Notes: generated from the sequence alone by a model not told the origin. Shown: positions 7,709 through 17,059, counted from the first letter of the stretch. The stretch is DNA of 64,000 nt from Paraburkholderia phenoliruptrix (GCF_019511605.1 NZ_JAEUAV010000015.1:102475-166474), one strand, 5' to 3'. Program-made: numbers and translations.

Positions 7709-9556
7709 CTAATTCGTCTGAACGACGCGCGGCGTGATGAAAACAGCCAGTTCGCTGCGCTGGTCCCGATGAGCCCGATGGCGAAAAAGTGCCCCTAGAA
7801 TCGGTATTTTGCCCAGGACCGGCACCCGAGTCACATCGTCCCGGCCGTCCGTCGCGTAGATTCCGCCGATCGACACCGTACCGCCATCTTCCACCTCGAC
7901 GCGGGTTTGCACATGTTTCGTGTTGATAGCGGGCCCGGCGTCGGTCTGTTCGCCGACGCTGTCCTTGGCCACGTCGAGATCCAGCACGACGCGGCCGTCC
8001 GGCATGATCTGCGGCTCGACCTCCAGCTTCAGCGTGGCGCGCCGGAACTGCACACCCGACACTCCCTGCCCCACCTTTGCCTGATACGGCAGCTCGGTGC
8101 CCTGTTCGACCACGGCCTTCATCCGGTCCGCTGTGACCACCCGCGGACTTGAAACCACCTGCCCGCGCCCCTCGGCCTCCAGCGCGCTCAGTTCGATGTT
8201 CAGAAGACGCGTGGCGCCGGCGGCAAACAGCGTCAGGCCCGCCGTTGCGGCGTCGAAGCCCGCGATCGGCCGGGCCGACAGATCGTAGACGAGACCGTCC
8301 TTGCCGCCGCTCAGGCCGCGCGTGCTGCCGTCGGCGCTGGTGCCGGCCATCGAAAGCCGCACGCCCAGATTGCGCGAAAAACCATGCTCGCCTTCGACGA
8401 TGCGCGCCTCTATCAGAACCTGACGCGTCGGCCGGTCGACAGAATCGAGCAGCGCGGCGATCTGCGCGAGGCGGCCTTCCAGGTCAGTGACGAACAGCAG
8501 ATTGGTGCGCGGATCGGCGGTCACCGCGCCACGCTTTGACAGCACGCGCTGGTTGCCGGAGCCGGTCAACAGGCGCCGCACGTCCTCGGCGCGGGCATAG
8601 TGCAGTTGGAACGTGCGGCTCGCGAGCGGCTCCAGGTCGGCCGCCCGCGCGTGCGCCTCGAAGCGTTGCCGCTCGCGCGCCGCCAGGTCCGCGATTGGCG
8701 CGACCCACACGACGTTTCCGTGGCGTTCCATCGCGAGGCCGTGAACGTCCAGCAGCGTGTCGAAGGCGACGCGCCACGGCACCTTGTCGAGCCGCAATGA
8801 CACCGAGCCGCGCACCCTTTCGCTTGCCACGATGTTCAAGCCCGTGAATTGCGCAAACGCATTGAGCACGGCGCCCAGTTCGGCGCGCTGGAAATTCAGC
8901 GAAATCGGCTTGTCGTCGGCCGCGAGGGTGGCGTCCGCGGGGATCTTCGGCGTACCGCTCAAGCGCGTGAGCGGCGGCAGCGGCACCGGCGGGCCTTCCA
9001 GTGCGGAGGCGGACGCAGCGGCGTCGCGGCGTGGGGCCCCAGCTTGCCGCGCGAGCGGCACCGAACCGTCGGACGGGTCGGTTGCGTCGTCTGTGCGGCT
9101 GTCCGCAACTGGCGTCGGGTCCGGGTCCGGTGCCGGTGCAGTTGATCGTCGCGAGGTGGCCGCGTCGTCCAACGAATCGTCGCGAAACGGGTTCGGCGTT
9201 TCGGCAATCGCAGCGCGCGGCAGCGGCGTTGCCTGGTAGGGCGCGTCGAACGTCAGCGCGGACTCGTCGGACGGCATATAGTCCGGCAACGGCGGCAACG
9301 ATGGAATTGCGGCGTGCGCGGCATTGCCGCCGAGCGCAGCGCCAACCAGTACGCACAAATGCAGCCCCATGGACCGGGCGCTCGACAGAGCGAGCGGCAG
9401 ACGGGCCGGCAGCTCCCTCCGCTTACCAATGGACACAAGGGACACAATGGACAGCCGGCTTGACAGCCCGATGCGAACGCACCGACGTAAGCCCGACACC
9501 ACCACCGCGCGATCGGACGCGCGGGCTCCGGCGCCCAACAGCTTCGTCATGCTCAT
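7709..9556 (-). CDS. pilQ: Type IV pilus / DNA-uptake secretin PilQ (HofQ-like)
   Basis: Outer membrane secretin of 615 residues. After a Pro/Asp-rich linker come an STN-type segment (ISLNFQRAELGAVLNAFAQF, near residue 220), an N0/N1-like region with TNLLFVTDLEGRLAQI, and the C-terminal secretin barrel ending with VPVLGKIPILGALFRHR and LAVFITPRVV. The ATG at 9556 overlaps the preceding stop (TGATG) and has GGAGG seven bases upstream. With this start the hydrophobic secretion signal (GLHLCVLVGAALGGNAAHA) begins only near residue 64, an unusually long n-region. It is the last gene of pilM-pilN-pilO/P-pilQ. Few AMIN repeats are visible, so it resembles shorter HofQ-like secretins. Confidence 0.92.
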   Translation of the reverse strand: MSMTKLLGAGARASDRAVVVSGLRRCVRIGLSSRLSIVSLVSIGKRRELPARLPLALSSARSMGLHLCVLVGAALGGNAAHAAIPSLPPLPDYMPSDESALTFDAPYQATPLPRAAIAETPNPFRDDSLDDAATSRRSTAPAPDPDPTPVADSRTDDATDPSDGSVPLARQAGAPRRDAAASASALEGPPVPLPPLTRLSGTPKIPADATLAADDKPISLNFQRAELGAVLNAFAQFTGLNIVASERVRGSVSLRLDKVPWRVAFDTLLDVHGLAMERHGNVVWVAPIADLAARERQRFEAHARAADLEPLASRTFQLHYARAEDVRRLLTGSGNQRVLSKRGAVTADPRTNLLFVTDLEGRLAQIAALLDSVDRPTRQVLIEARIVEGEHGFSRNLGVRLSMAGTSADGSTRGLSGGKDGLVYDLSARPIAGFDAATAGLTLFAAGATRLLNIELSALEAEGRGQVVSSPRVVTADRMKAVVEQGTELPYQAKVGQGVSGVQFRRATLKLEVEPQIMPDGRVVLDLDVAKDSVGEQTDAGPAINTKHVQTRVEVEDGGTVSIGGIYATDGRDDVTRVPVLGKIPILGALFRHRAHRDQRSELAVFITPRVVQTN

Positions 9557-10491
9557 CAGGACGCCTCCGCAAGCGCGAGCGTTCGGGTCGCCTCGCCCCT
9601 GGCAAGCGTGATGGCGGTCGTATCGAAGCGCGTGAAGCGCTCGTCGCCGATCCGCTGGCCGGACGCCACAGTCGTTGCGCCGTCCGGCGTGTCGATCAAC
9701 GCAAGGCCGCGCGCGCGATCATGCAGCAGTCCGACGAGGCGCAGTTGCTCGAGTCCCTGCGAATCGTGCGTGGCCTGCATCTGGGCCGGCGAGAACGGAT
9801 CGAAGAACACGACATCTTCTTCGTCGTCCGAATCAAGGCTCGCGTCGGCGAGCTCCTGCACGGAGAGGCTTGCGGGCACAGGACGCAGGCCGCTATAGAC
9901 GCGCAGCGTCGCGCTCACGCCGAGCGACGCGCCATCGCGCTTGATCGTCACGTCGACGGGAACCATCAACACCGGTAGCTCCGTCAGTCCGCGCAGGAAC
10001 GACATGAGGTGAATGAAGTCGCTACGCGCGGCGAGCTGCAGCGGACGCTCGCCGTGAGCGCCAGTACCGCTGGCCGCACCTGGCTCGACAGCGAGCAACA
10101 GAACGCCGTTTTGCGCGGCAAGCTCGGAGACGACACGCACGTCGTCCGCTGACGTCCACTGCGCCGGCACACCCGCAGCAAACGCACTCACACCGGTTGC
10201 CGCGTCGGCTTCCCGGCGCAGCGCGGGCAATTGGGCGAGCGCACGTTTGGCATTCGCTAGACGCTGCACGCTCGCATGCAGTGCTGCTCGGCTTGCCTCC
10301 ACGCGGCCGAGATCGGTGACAATCCAGCCATGTGCACCAAGGCCGAACACCACCAGTGCGATCACCAGCGCAACGGCCCAGCGGCGGCGCAGGCTCCATG
10401 TGTGAAGCGGCGCGCGGGCACGCCTGATCCAATGCGCCAGCGCCGGGCTTGCGTGTTGTGTGCCGGCAAAATCGGCAAACGTCGTGCTCAT
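9556..10491 (-). CDS. pilO: PilO-PilP fusion, pilus alignment subcomplex protein
   Basis: A 311-residue inner-membrane protein. Residues 38-58 form a single membrane helix, followed by a coiled-coil (about 60-95) and a PilO-like domain to about 200. After an acidic linker (SLDSDDEEDV) comes a PilP-like beta domain: DPFSPAQMQA at 231-240, then LRLVGLLHDRARGLALIDTPDG (250-271) and SGQRIGDERFTRF, resembling the PilP homology region that binds PilQ. No separate pilP lipoprotein gene is present in the operon, so one polypeptide may do both jobs. It overlaps pilN by four bases (ATGA) and pilQ by one base. The PilP assignment rests on local motif similarity only. Confidence 0.8.
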   Translation of the reverse strand: MSTTFADFAGTQHASPALAHWIRRARAPLHTWSLRRRWAVALVIALVVFGLGAHGWIVTDLGRVEASRAALHASVQRLANAKRALAQLPALRREADAATGVSAFAAGVPAQWTSADDVRVVSELAAQNGVLLLAVEPGAASGTGAHGERPLQLAARSDFIHLMSFLRGLTELPVLMVPVDVTIKRDGASLGVSATLRVYSGLRPVPASLSVQELADASLDSDDEEDVVFFDPFSPAQMQATHDSQGLEQLRLVGLLHDRARGLALIDTPDGATTVASGQRIGDERFTRFDTTAITLARGEATRTLALAEAS

Positions 10492-11228
10492 TTCGAACCT
10501 CCTGTGTAGTCGGCAACCGCTTTCGGCGATACGCTCGAAGCCGCATTCGCGGTCGCGTTTTTCGTCGCGCCCTCCCAGTGCAGGCGAGCGCCGAATTGCA
10601 CTGCGCCAGCGGCGCCTCCGTCCACATTTGCCTTGGGCGACGCGTGATGCGACTCGCTCATCTCCGCACGCGACACGCCGCGAATTGCGCCGAGGCGCTT
10701 AAGCCATTGCGCGGAGTCGATATGCGCCCGCGAAGTCGCCACCAGTTCCGTTTCGTGGTCGCGCTGGCGCAACTGCTGCAACAGCACGCCGTCGCCGGGT
10801 TCGAAGCTGAGCGCGTCGAGGAGGTCGCGCAAATAGGTCAGCGGCTCGGCGAGACGCTTTGCTCGCGCGGCGTCAGCGCGCTGCTGGTCGCGCGTGCGCA
10901 GTAGGCGCGCATGCTCCGCCAACGGCGCGGCGAGTTGAGCAAGTGTTTGCTCGACCGACTCGCGCTGCGCATCGAGCCGCGCTTTTTCGAACGCCTGATA
11001 TCCGGCCAGTGCGCCCACAGCGACACAACCGGCGAGCGCTGCTGCAGCCCATGCAATGAGACATCGGCGGCGCGCGCGCTCCGCCTTGCGCTGCCTATGC
11101 GGCAGAAGATTGAAGCCGCCGGGAGCAGACGGAAACGCATGCGCGGCGCGAAGCCGCCGCATGTCATGCGCGACATGCAATTGCGCCGCCGCGTTCAGAC
11201 GCCCCGCATCGAAAAGAGTCGCGCTCAT
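10488..11228 (-). CDS. pilN: PilN-like pilus alignment protein
   Basis: A 246-residue bitopic inner-membrane protein. The cytoplasmic N-terminus contains FNLLPHRQRK (39-48), the PilM-binding INLLP-type motif, though placed later than in typical PilN because of an extra N-terminal segment of about 30 residues. One membrane helix (56-78) is followed by a helical coiled-coil and a periplasmic ferredoxin-like domain. It overlaps both neighbours by four bases, so pilM, pilN and pilO are translationally coupled. The Ala/Ser-rich tail after residue 195 looks disordered. Confidence 0.87.
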   Translation of the reverse strand: MSATLFDAGRLNAAAQLHVAHDMRRLRAAHAFPSAPGGFNLLPHRQRKAERARRRCLIAWAAAALAGCVAVGALAGYQAFEKARLDAQRESVEQTLAQLAAPLAEHARLLRTRDQQRADAARAKRLAEPLTYLRDLLDALSFEPGDGVLLQQLRQRDHETELVATSRAHIDSAQWLKRLGAIRGVSRAEMSESHHASPKANVDGGAAGAVQFGARLHWEGATKNATANAASSVSPKAVADYTGGSK

Positions 11229-12217
11229 TCGAGCACCCCGCGCAACGCCAATCCGAATGCGACGGCGGCGGCCGGTTCATGCAGCAGCGGATCGCTCACC
11301 TGGCGCGAGATGCCGCCCAGGGCGGCGCATTCAAATGGCAACACCGTGCAGCCCAGAACGTCCGCGATGTCCGCGATCGAAAAGCCGACACCTTCCAGCA
11401 GATGCAGTTCGCCGCTCACCAGCGCGCAATCGAACTGGGGGCCTTGCAAGAGGTCGCGCAAAGCGTCGGCGAGATCGGAATGCTCGGGTGCGGGGTAACG
11501 CATTTCGGCGGCGATGCTGTCGTCCACCAGACGCCAGCCTTGCACGCCGTCCGCGCCGATCCACAGCGCCACGTATGGTTCGTGCGGATCGAGTTCGCGA
11601 GCCGCCGCATAACGCATGGCCCGCAGCGCGGCATGGGGCTCGCCGTCGATAGCGGTCAGCGAAATGCCCGCCGCCGCCGCGCATTCGATGCGCGCTTCGA
11701 GATGCTGACGCCCCGTCGCGGCGATCGTCACTGAGCGAACCGGCGTTGGCCGCTCATCCACGAACCAGTCGACGGCGAGTGCATGCCGCTCCAGTCCCGC
11801 GATGCGCTCGACTTCGCTCATGACCGCCGGCTCCAGTTCGCCGAGTTCGTGGCCGCCGTCTTCCGCGCAACCGCTCTGCGCCGCGAGGCGTGCGAGCGGT
11901 AGCGTGGCCATCACCGTCGCGGATGCCGGCACGGCCATCGCGCATCGCAATGCGGATGTCGCGCACAGATGCGGCAGCCCGGCAAACGCGTCGCGCAACG
12001 CGCGTGCAAGAGCCTGACGGTCGGCAATCTCTATCCCGGCCATTGCATTGGCCGGCAGCGCCACCGTCCGCATATATTCGATCTGCAACGAAGCGCTGGC
12101 GCGCGCACGCCGACTGACCACCACGAGCCGGACGTCCTGCGAACTCACGTCTATTCCCGCAGCGAAACGCTGCATACCTGCCTGCACGGCTTGCAGCCAT
12201 GAACTTCTTATCGTCAT
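11225..12217 (-). CDS. pilM: PilM-like actin-fold pilus assembly protein
   Basis: A 330-residue cytoplasmic protein with the FtsA/actin-like fold of PilM: AAGIDVSSQDVRLVVV (19-34) is the phosphate-1 type start, followed by VPASATVMATLPLA and a C-terminal FGLALRGV. In type IV pilus systems PilM-ATP binds the PilN N-terminus. The start is the ATG at 12217, with GGGAGG just upstream; the longer frame has no such site. It is the first gene of the four-gene cluster and is divergent from mrcA across 254 bases. No pilB, pilT or pilC lies in the window. Confidence 0.88.
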   Translation of the reverse strand: MTIRSSWLQAVQAGMQRFAAGIDVSSQDVRLVVVSRRARASASLQIEYMRTVALPANAMAGIEIADRQALARALRDAFAGLPHLCATSALRCAMAVPASATVMATLPLARLAAQSGCAEDGGHELGELEPAVMSEVERIAGLERHALAVDWFVDERPTPVRSVTIAATGRQHLEARIECAAAAGISLTAIDGEPHAALRAMRYAAARELDPHEPYVALWIGADGVQGWRLVDDSIAAEMRYPAPEHSDLADALRDLLQGPQFDCALVSGELHLLEGVGFSIADIADVLGCTVLPFECAALGGISRQVSDPLLHEPAAAVAFGLALRGVLE

Positions 12218-12440
12218 CACGCCCTCCCTGAAACTCGCGCGGCGAACCATTCGAGCGCGAGCAGCGAGGGGCAATTGTGCGGATGGGCGCGTCTGAGCGA
12301 CACTCGGCCAGATGGCTAACGTCGCGTCGTGCACGCGCCGGCCATCATCAAAGCCGCTACAGTGAAGCCTCGCTCAACGCAGTGCAGGGACTTGTCAAGA
12401 ACTGTCAGTAAGCACGCCGAAAGCTGAAAAGCGAGGCGGC

Positions 12441-12446
12441 TATAAT
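12441..12446 (+). promoter_or_regulatory. Consensus -10 element for mrcA
   Basis: TATAAT lies 25 bases before the mrcA start codon. The hexamer 17 bases upstream (CGAAAG) is a poor -35, so either an activator helps or the leader is very short. Confidence 0.4.
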
Positions 12447-12471
12447 CGCGGGACTGTTTTTTGGTGCCTAT

Positions 12472-14865
12472 ATGCAATCCACGTCTCCCACATCCCCGCC
12501 GCCCGCGCCGCCAAAGCGCAAACGCCCGCTGTGGCTCAAGCTCCTGCTTGGTTTTTTCGGGTTGATCGTCGCGGGTATCGTGTGTGTGCTGCTGGTGCTC
12601 GGTTACGCGCTCGTGGTCGCCACGCCGAACCTGCCCTCGCTCGACGCCCTTACCGACTACCGGCCTAAAGTGCCGCTGCGCATCTACACGGCCGACCATG
12701 TGCTGATCGGCGAGTTCGGCGAGGAACGGCGCGATATCGTGCGCATCCAGGATGTGCCGGACAGCCTGAAAAAGGCCGTGCTCGCCATCGAGGACGCGCG
12801 CTTTTACGACCACGGCGGCGTCGACCTCACTGGCATTGCGCGCGCCGGCTTCGTCGCGCTGACCAACGGCCATGCAACGCAAGGCGCGAGCACGATCACC
12901 ATGCAGGTTGCGCGCAACTTCTTCCTTTCGAGCGAGAAGACCTACACGCGCAAGATCTACGAGATGCTGCTCGCGTACAAGATCGAGTCGAAGCTCACGA
13001 AAGATCAGATTCTCGAGGTGTATATGAATCAGATCTATCTCGGTCAGCGCGCGTATGGTTTCGCGAGCGCGGCGCGCGTCTATTTCGGCAAGGACCTGAA
13101 GGACCTGACTCTCGCGGAGTCCGCGATGCTGGCCGGCTTGCCGAAGGCGCCCTCCGCCTACAACCCGGTGGTCAATCCGAAGCGCGCGAAGGTACGTCAG
13201 GAGTACATCCTGCAACGCATGTACGAGCTGCACTACATCAACCAGCAGCAGTACGACGAAGCGAGCCGTCAGCCGCTCGTCGTCAAGGGTGCGGGCAAGG
13301 AGTTCAGCGTACACGCCGAGTATGTTGCGGAAATGGTGCGGCAGATGATGTATGCGCAGTACCGCGAGGAAGCGTACACGCGCGGCCTGAACGTCGTGAC
13401 GACGATCGACTCCGCGGATCAGGACGTCGCCTATCGCGCGTTGCGCAAGGGCCTGATGGACTACGAGCGGCGCCACGGTTATCGCGGGCCCGAAGCGTTC
13501 ATCAATTTGCCCGCCGATGCTGACGACCGCGAGCAGGCCATCGACGACGCTTTGCTCGAACACCCGGACAACGGTGAAATTATCGCGGCAGTCGTAACCG
13601 CCGCGAGCCCGAAGCAGGTGCAGGCCACGTTTATCGACGGCAATGTCGCGACCATTCAGGGCGACGGGCTGCGCTTTGCGCAATCCGCGCTCAGTGCACG
13701 CGCACAGCCGAACCAGCGCCTGCGGCCGGGCGCGATCATTCGTCTCGTCAAGAACGATGAAGGCGAGTGGGCAATTACCCAGTTGCCGCAAGTGGAAGGC
13801 GCGTTTGTCTCGGTCGTGCCGCAGGACGGTGCGATCCGCGCGCTCGTCGGCGGGTTCGACTTCAACAAGAACAAGTTCAACCACGTCACGCAGGCATGGC
13901 GTCAGCCGGGGTCGAGTTTCAAGCCCTTCATCTATTCGGCTTCGCTCGAAAAGGGGCTTGGACCGGCCACCGTCATCAACGACGCGCCGCTCTTTTTCAG
14001 CGCTGCGGAGACCGGCGGCCAGGCATGGGAGCCGAAGAACTACGGCGGCGGTTTCGACGGGCCGATGACCATGCGCACCGCGTTGCAGAAGTCGAAGAAC
14101 CTGGTGTCGATCCGCATCCTCAACCACATCGGCACGAAGTACGCGCAGCAGTACATCACGCGCTTTGGCTTCGACGCGGACCGCCACCCTGCCTATCTGC
14201 CCATGGCGCTCGGCGCGGGTCTCGTCACGCCGTTGCAGATGGCGGGCGCATTTTCGGTGTTCGCAAACGGCGGCTATCGGATCAATCCATACCTGATAGC
14301 CGAAGTCACCGACCCGCGTGGCGTCGTGGTGGCACACGCGCAGCCGCTTGTCGCCGAGCAGAGCGCGCCGCACGCCATCGAGCCGCGCAACGCATACGTG
14401 ATGAACAGCCTGCTGCAAAGCGTCGCGCAACGCGGCACGGGCGCGAAATCGAACGTGCTCAAGCGCACCGATCTGGGCGGCAAGACCGGCACGACGAACG
14501 ATTCCCGCGACGCCTGGTTCGCCGGCTATCAGCACACGCTGACTGCAATCGCGTGGATCGGCTACGACAACCCGCGCAGTCTCGGCGACAAGGAAACCGG
14601 CGGCGGCCTCGCATTGCCGGTGTGGATCGAGTACATGGGACGTGCGCTCAAGGGCGTGCCCGAATACAAGATGCCGATGCCCGACGGCGTGGTCGAGCTC
14701 GGCACGGAGTTGTACTTCGACGAATTCACACCGGGCCACGGCTTTGTGGCTACGGTCGGCATCAGTCAGGCGGCACTGGACGAAGCAAGCGCCGCATCCG
14801 CCGCGCCGGGACAGGTGGGCGAGCAGGAAAAGCAGGACATCATGAATCTGTTCCGCGGGCACTGA
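12472..14865 (+). CDS. mrcA: Penicillin-binding protein 1A (bifunctional transglycosylase/transpeptidase)
   Basis: A class A PBP of 797 residues that polymerises and cross-links peptidoglycan in the periplasm. A basic N-terminus and one membrane helix (about 20-50) anchor it. The GT51 domain shows AIEDARFYDHGGVD with catalytic Glu108, and GASTITMQVARNFFLS. An OB-like insert follows, then the transpeptidase domain: nucleophile Ser481 in GSSFKP, Ser541-Lys542-Asn543, and Lys671-Thr-Gly. The gene is divergent from pilM, a placement seen in many proteobacteria (ponA beside pilM), and ends in a strong bidirectional terminator. Confidence 0.97.
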   Translation: MQSTSPTSPPPAPPKRKRPLWLKLLLGFFGLIVAGIVCVLLVLGYALVVATPNLPSLDALTDYRPKVPLRIYTADHVLIGEFGEERRDIVRIQDVPDSLKKAVLAIEDARFYDHGGVDLTGIARAGFVALTNGHATQGASTITMQVARNFFLSSEKTYTRKIYEMLLAYKIESKLTKDQILEVYMNQIYLGQRAYGFASAARVYFGKDLKDLTLAESAMLAGLPKAPSAYNPVVNPKRAKVRQEYILQRMYELHYINQQQYDEASRQPLVVKGAGKEFSVHAEYVAEMVRQMMYAQYREEAYTRGLNVVTTIDSADQDVAYRALRKGLMDYERRHGYRGPEAFINLPADADDREQAIDDALLEHPDNGEIIAAVVTAASPKQVQATFIDGNVATIQGDGLRFAQSALSARAQPNQRLRPGAIIRLVKNDEGEWAITQLPQVEGAFVSVVPQDGAIRALVGGFDFNKNKFNHVTQAWRQPGSSFKPFIYSASLEKGLGPATVINDAPLFFSAAETGGQAWEPKNYGGGFDGPMTMRTALQKSKNLVSIRILNHIGTKYAQQYITRFGFDADRHPAYLPMALGAGLVTPLQMAGAFSVFANGGYRINPYLIAEVTDPRGVVVAHAQPLVAEQSAPHAIEPRNAYVMNSLLQSVAQRGTGAKSNVLKRTDLGGKTGTTNDSRDAWFAGYQHTLTAIAWIGYDNPRSLGDKETGGGLALPVWIEYMGRALKGVPEYKMPMPDGVVELGTELYFDEFTPGHGFVATVGISQAALDEASAASAAPGQVGEQEKQDIMNLFRGH

Positions 14866-14886
14866 CGCAGCGCCGTCGCCTGTCAG

Positions 14887-14925
14887 AAAAAAGCCGCCGC
14901 GCACAGAATGCGCGGCGGCTTTTTT
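14887..14925. terminator. Bidirectional terminator between mrcA and cyaY
   Basis: GCCGCCGCGC and GCGCGGCGGC form a perfect stem around a 7-base loop, flanked by AAAAAA on the left and TTTTTT on the right, so it can end both convergent transcripts. Confidence 0.92.
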
Positions 14926-14971
14926 CCACCTTCAGCCTGGTTCGACAAGCGCGAGCATAGTTACTCTGCGG

Positions 14972-15289
14972 TTACGCTCCGAAGTGCACCGGTTCGCCGG
15001 CCTGTTGCGTCGCGTACTCCGAGAGCGCGGCGAAGAATTCCTTGCCGTTGCGCGTGTCGCGCCACTCGCCGTCGACGAAACGGTAGTGAAAACCGCCCGC
15101 CTTCGCGGCGATCCAGATCTCGCTCATTGGCGGCTGCAGATTGACGATGATCTTCGAGCGATTCGCGAACTCGAGGGTCAGCACGTTGCCGCTGCGCTCC
15201 AGTTCGATGTCGGCCTCGGCGTCGTCCAGCGCGCGTTCGATGGCGGCTAGCGCGGCCTCGGCGCGGGTCAGGTAATCACTATCGGACAT
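14972..15289 (-). CDS. cyaY: Frataxin-like iron-sulfur assembly protein CyaY
   Basis: A 105-residue bacterial frataxin, which binds iron and modulates cysteine desulfurase activity in iron-sulfur cluster assembly. The acidic first helix (IERALDDAEADIELE) is the iron-binding ridge, and the sheet carries IIVNLQPPMSEIWIAAKAGG and HYRFVDGEWRDTRNG, the family signature. The start ATG at 15289 has GGAG six bases upstream. It is divergent from lptM with only 35 bases between the start codons, so the two promoters must overlap or lie inside the genes. Confidence 0.95.
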   Translation of the reverse strand: MSDSDYLTRAEAALAAIERALDDAEADIELERSGNVLTLEFANRSKIIVNLQPPMSEIWIAAKAGGFHYRFVDGEWRDTRNGKEFFAALSEYATQQAGEPVHFGA

Positions 15290-15324
15290 GCTAAACTCCA
15301 TCGATTATTCATTCAGGGACAGTC

Positions 15325-15690
15325 ATGCGAGTCGTATCTCGGATGCGCGCGGCGGCGCCCGGCCGCGCGATTGTAGCGGGTTTAGCCATTCTCGCAGGTT
15401 GCGCGCTCGGCGGTTCGCTTGCCGGTTGCGGGCAGCGCGGTTCGCTGTATCTGCCCACCGTGCCGCCGTTGCCGGCCAAGCCGATCGACCGCACGCAGCC
15501 GCCGTCGCCCGACGAAGTGAAGCCGGGTGCGGAGACCGCATCGGACGCAGACTCCATTCCCGACACTTCCGGCACACCGCTCTCGCTCGCGCCGGCCAAC
15601 GACCTGTCCGCGCCGCCCACGTCCGCCGTTTCGCCGGCATCTGCTGCATCGGCTTCCCAGCCGGCCGCCACAGCCACTCCCGCTCAATAA
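15325..15690 (+). CDS. lptM: LPS transport lipoprotein LptM (YifL family)
   Basis: A 121-residue lipoprotein. The lipobox LAGC is followed at once by the LptM signature GQRGSLYLP, so the lipidated cysteine should be Cys35; an earlier LAGC (residues 23-26) lacks the signature. LptM in E. coli assists assembly of the LptD-LptE translocon. The rest is a Pro/Ala/Ser-rich disordered tail, longer than in enterobacteria. Start: ATG at 15325 with AGGGA upstream; a second ATG six codons on is possible. lysA begins nine bases later, the usual neighbour of this small lipoprotein. Confidence 0.88.
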   Translation: MRVVSRMRAAAPGRAIVAGLAILAGCALGGSLAGCGQRGSLYLPTVPPLPAKPIDRTQPPSPDEVKPGAETASDADSIPDTSGTPLSLAPANDLSAPPTSAVSPASAASASQPAATATPAQ

Positions 15691-15699
15691 GACTCTCGC

Positions 15700-16962
15700 A
15701 TGACTCGACCCGCATTTGACTACGTCGACGGCGTGCTTCACGCCGAAGGCGTGTCCGCCGTTTCGCTCGCCGAACAGTTCGGCACGCCCCTCTACGTGTA
15801 CTCACGCGCGGCGCTGACCGAAGCGTGGAACGCCTACGCGAGCGCGTGCGCCGGCCGTCGCGCGAGCGTGCACGTCGCCGTGAAGGCCAACAGCAATCTC
15901 GCGGTGCTGAACGTGTTCGCGCGGCTTGGGGCGGGCTTCGACATCGTGTCGGGCGGCGAACTGGCGCGCGTGCTCGCGGCCGGCGGCAAAGCGGAAAACA
16001 CGGTGTTTTCCGGCGTCGGCAAGCATGCGAACGAAATGCGCGAGGCGCTCGCCGCCGGCGTCAAATGCTTCAATGTCGAGTCGATTCCAGAGCTCGACCG
16101 TCTGAACGCGGTGGCGGCGCAAATGGGCAAGAAGGCGCCGGTTTCGCTGCGCGTGAACCCCGACGTCGACGCGAAAACGCACCCGTACATCTCCACCGGA
16201 CTGAAGTCGAACAAGTTCGGCGTTGCATTCGACGAGGCCCGGGCCACCTATCAGGCGGCGGCAGCCATGGCGAACCTGGAGGTGGTGGGTATCGACTGCC
16301 ATATCGGCTCGCAGATTACCGAAGTCGCGCCGTATCTCGACGCGGTGGACAAGCTCCTGGAACTGGTCGAACAGATCGAGCAGGACGGCATGACGATTCG
16401 CCATATCGACGTCGGCGGCGGTCTCGGCATTACCTACGACGATGAAACGCCCCCCGACATAAGCGATTTCGTGCGCACCGTGCTCGACCGGATCGAGGCG
16501 CGCGGTCACGGCCATCGCGAGGTGTATTTCGAGCCGGGCCGCTCGCTGGTCGGCAATGCAGGCGTGCTGCTTACGCGCGTCGAGTTTCTGAAGCCGGGCG
16601 CTGAAAAGAACTTCGCCATCGTCGACGCGGCCATGAACGATCTCGCCCGCCCCGCGATGTACGAGGCGTATCACGCCATCGACGCCGTGGTCCAGCGCGA
16701 ACTGCCTGCGCATGTGTACGACGTGGTGGGCCCGGTGTGCGAAAGCGGTGACTGGCTCGGGCGCGAGCGGCTGCTCGCCGTCGAGCCGGGCGATCTGCTG
16801 GCGATTCGTTCGGCCGGCGCCTATGGCTTCGTGATGAGCTCGAACTACAACACCCGCCCGCGTGCCGCGGAGGTGATGGTAGATGGTACACAAGCGCATG
16901 TGGTTCGCGCCCGCGAGGAAGTACAGCAGCTGTTCGCCGGCGAAACCGTCTTGCCGGAGTAA
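15700..16962 (+). CDS. lysA: Diaminopimelate decarboxylase
   Basis: Last step of lysine synthesis: decarboxylates meso-diaminopimelate to L-lysine with pyridoxal phosphate. The 420-residue protein has the PLP lysine Lys62 in VAVKANSN, the glycine loop HIDVGGGLGITY, the EPGRSLVGNAG motif, and the C-terminal GPVCESGDWLG with the active-site cysteine of the partner subunit. The gene is co-oriented with lptM, nine bases downstream, and closed by a terminator. Confidence 0.97.
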   Translation: MTRPAFDYVDGVLHAEGVSAVSLAEQFGTPLYVYSRAALTEAWNAYASACAGRRASVHVAVKANSNLAVLNVFARLGAGFDIVSGGELARVLAAGGKAENTVFSGVGKHANEMREALAAGVKCFNVESIPELDRLNAVAAQMGKKAPVSLRVNPDVDAKTHPYISTGLKSNKFGVAFDEARATYQAAAAMANLEVVGIDCHIGSQITEVAPYLDAVDKLLELVEQIEQDGMTIRHIDVGGGLGITYDDETPPDISDFVRTVLDRIEARGHGHREVYFEPGRSLVGNAGVLLTRVEFLKPGAEKNFAIVDAAMNDLARPAMYEAYHAIDAVVQRELPAHVYDVVGPVCESGDWLGRERLLAVEPGDLLAIRSAGAYGFVMSSNYNTRPRAAEVMVDGTQAHVVRAREEVQQLFAGETVLPE

Positions 16963-16986
16963 CCAGCCCGATTCGCGATCACATGA

Positions 16987-17018
16987 AAAAGGCGATGCCC
17001 TAGGGGCATCGCCTTTTG
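16987..17018. terminator. Bidirectional terminator between lysA and msrQ
   Basis: AAAAGGCGATGCCC pairs with GGGCATCGCCTTTT around a 3-base loop, with A- and T-rich flanks on both sides, suited to the convergent lysA and msrQ transcripts. Confidence 0.9.
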
Positions 17019-17059
17019 TTTTCTCGTGTTGACGCGAGCAACGCGCGCTGATCGCCCGT

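Noticed and set aside
12316..14904. 862-codon minus-strand frame opposite mrcA
   Set aside because: mrcA on the plus strand has all catalytic motifs; the opposite frame has none.
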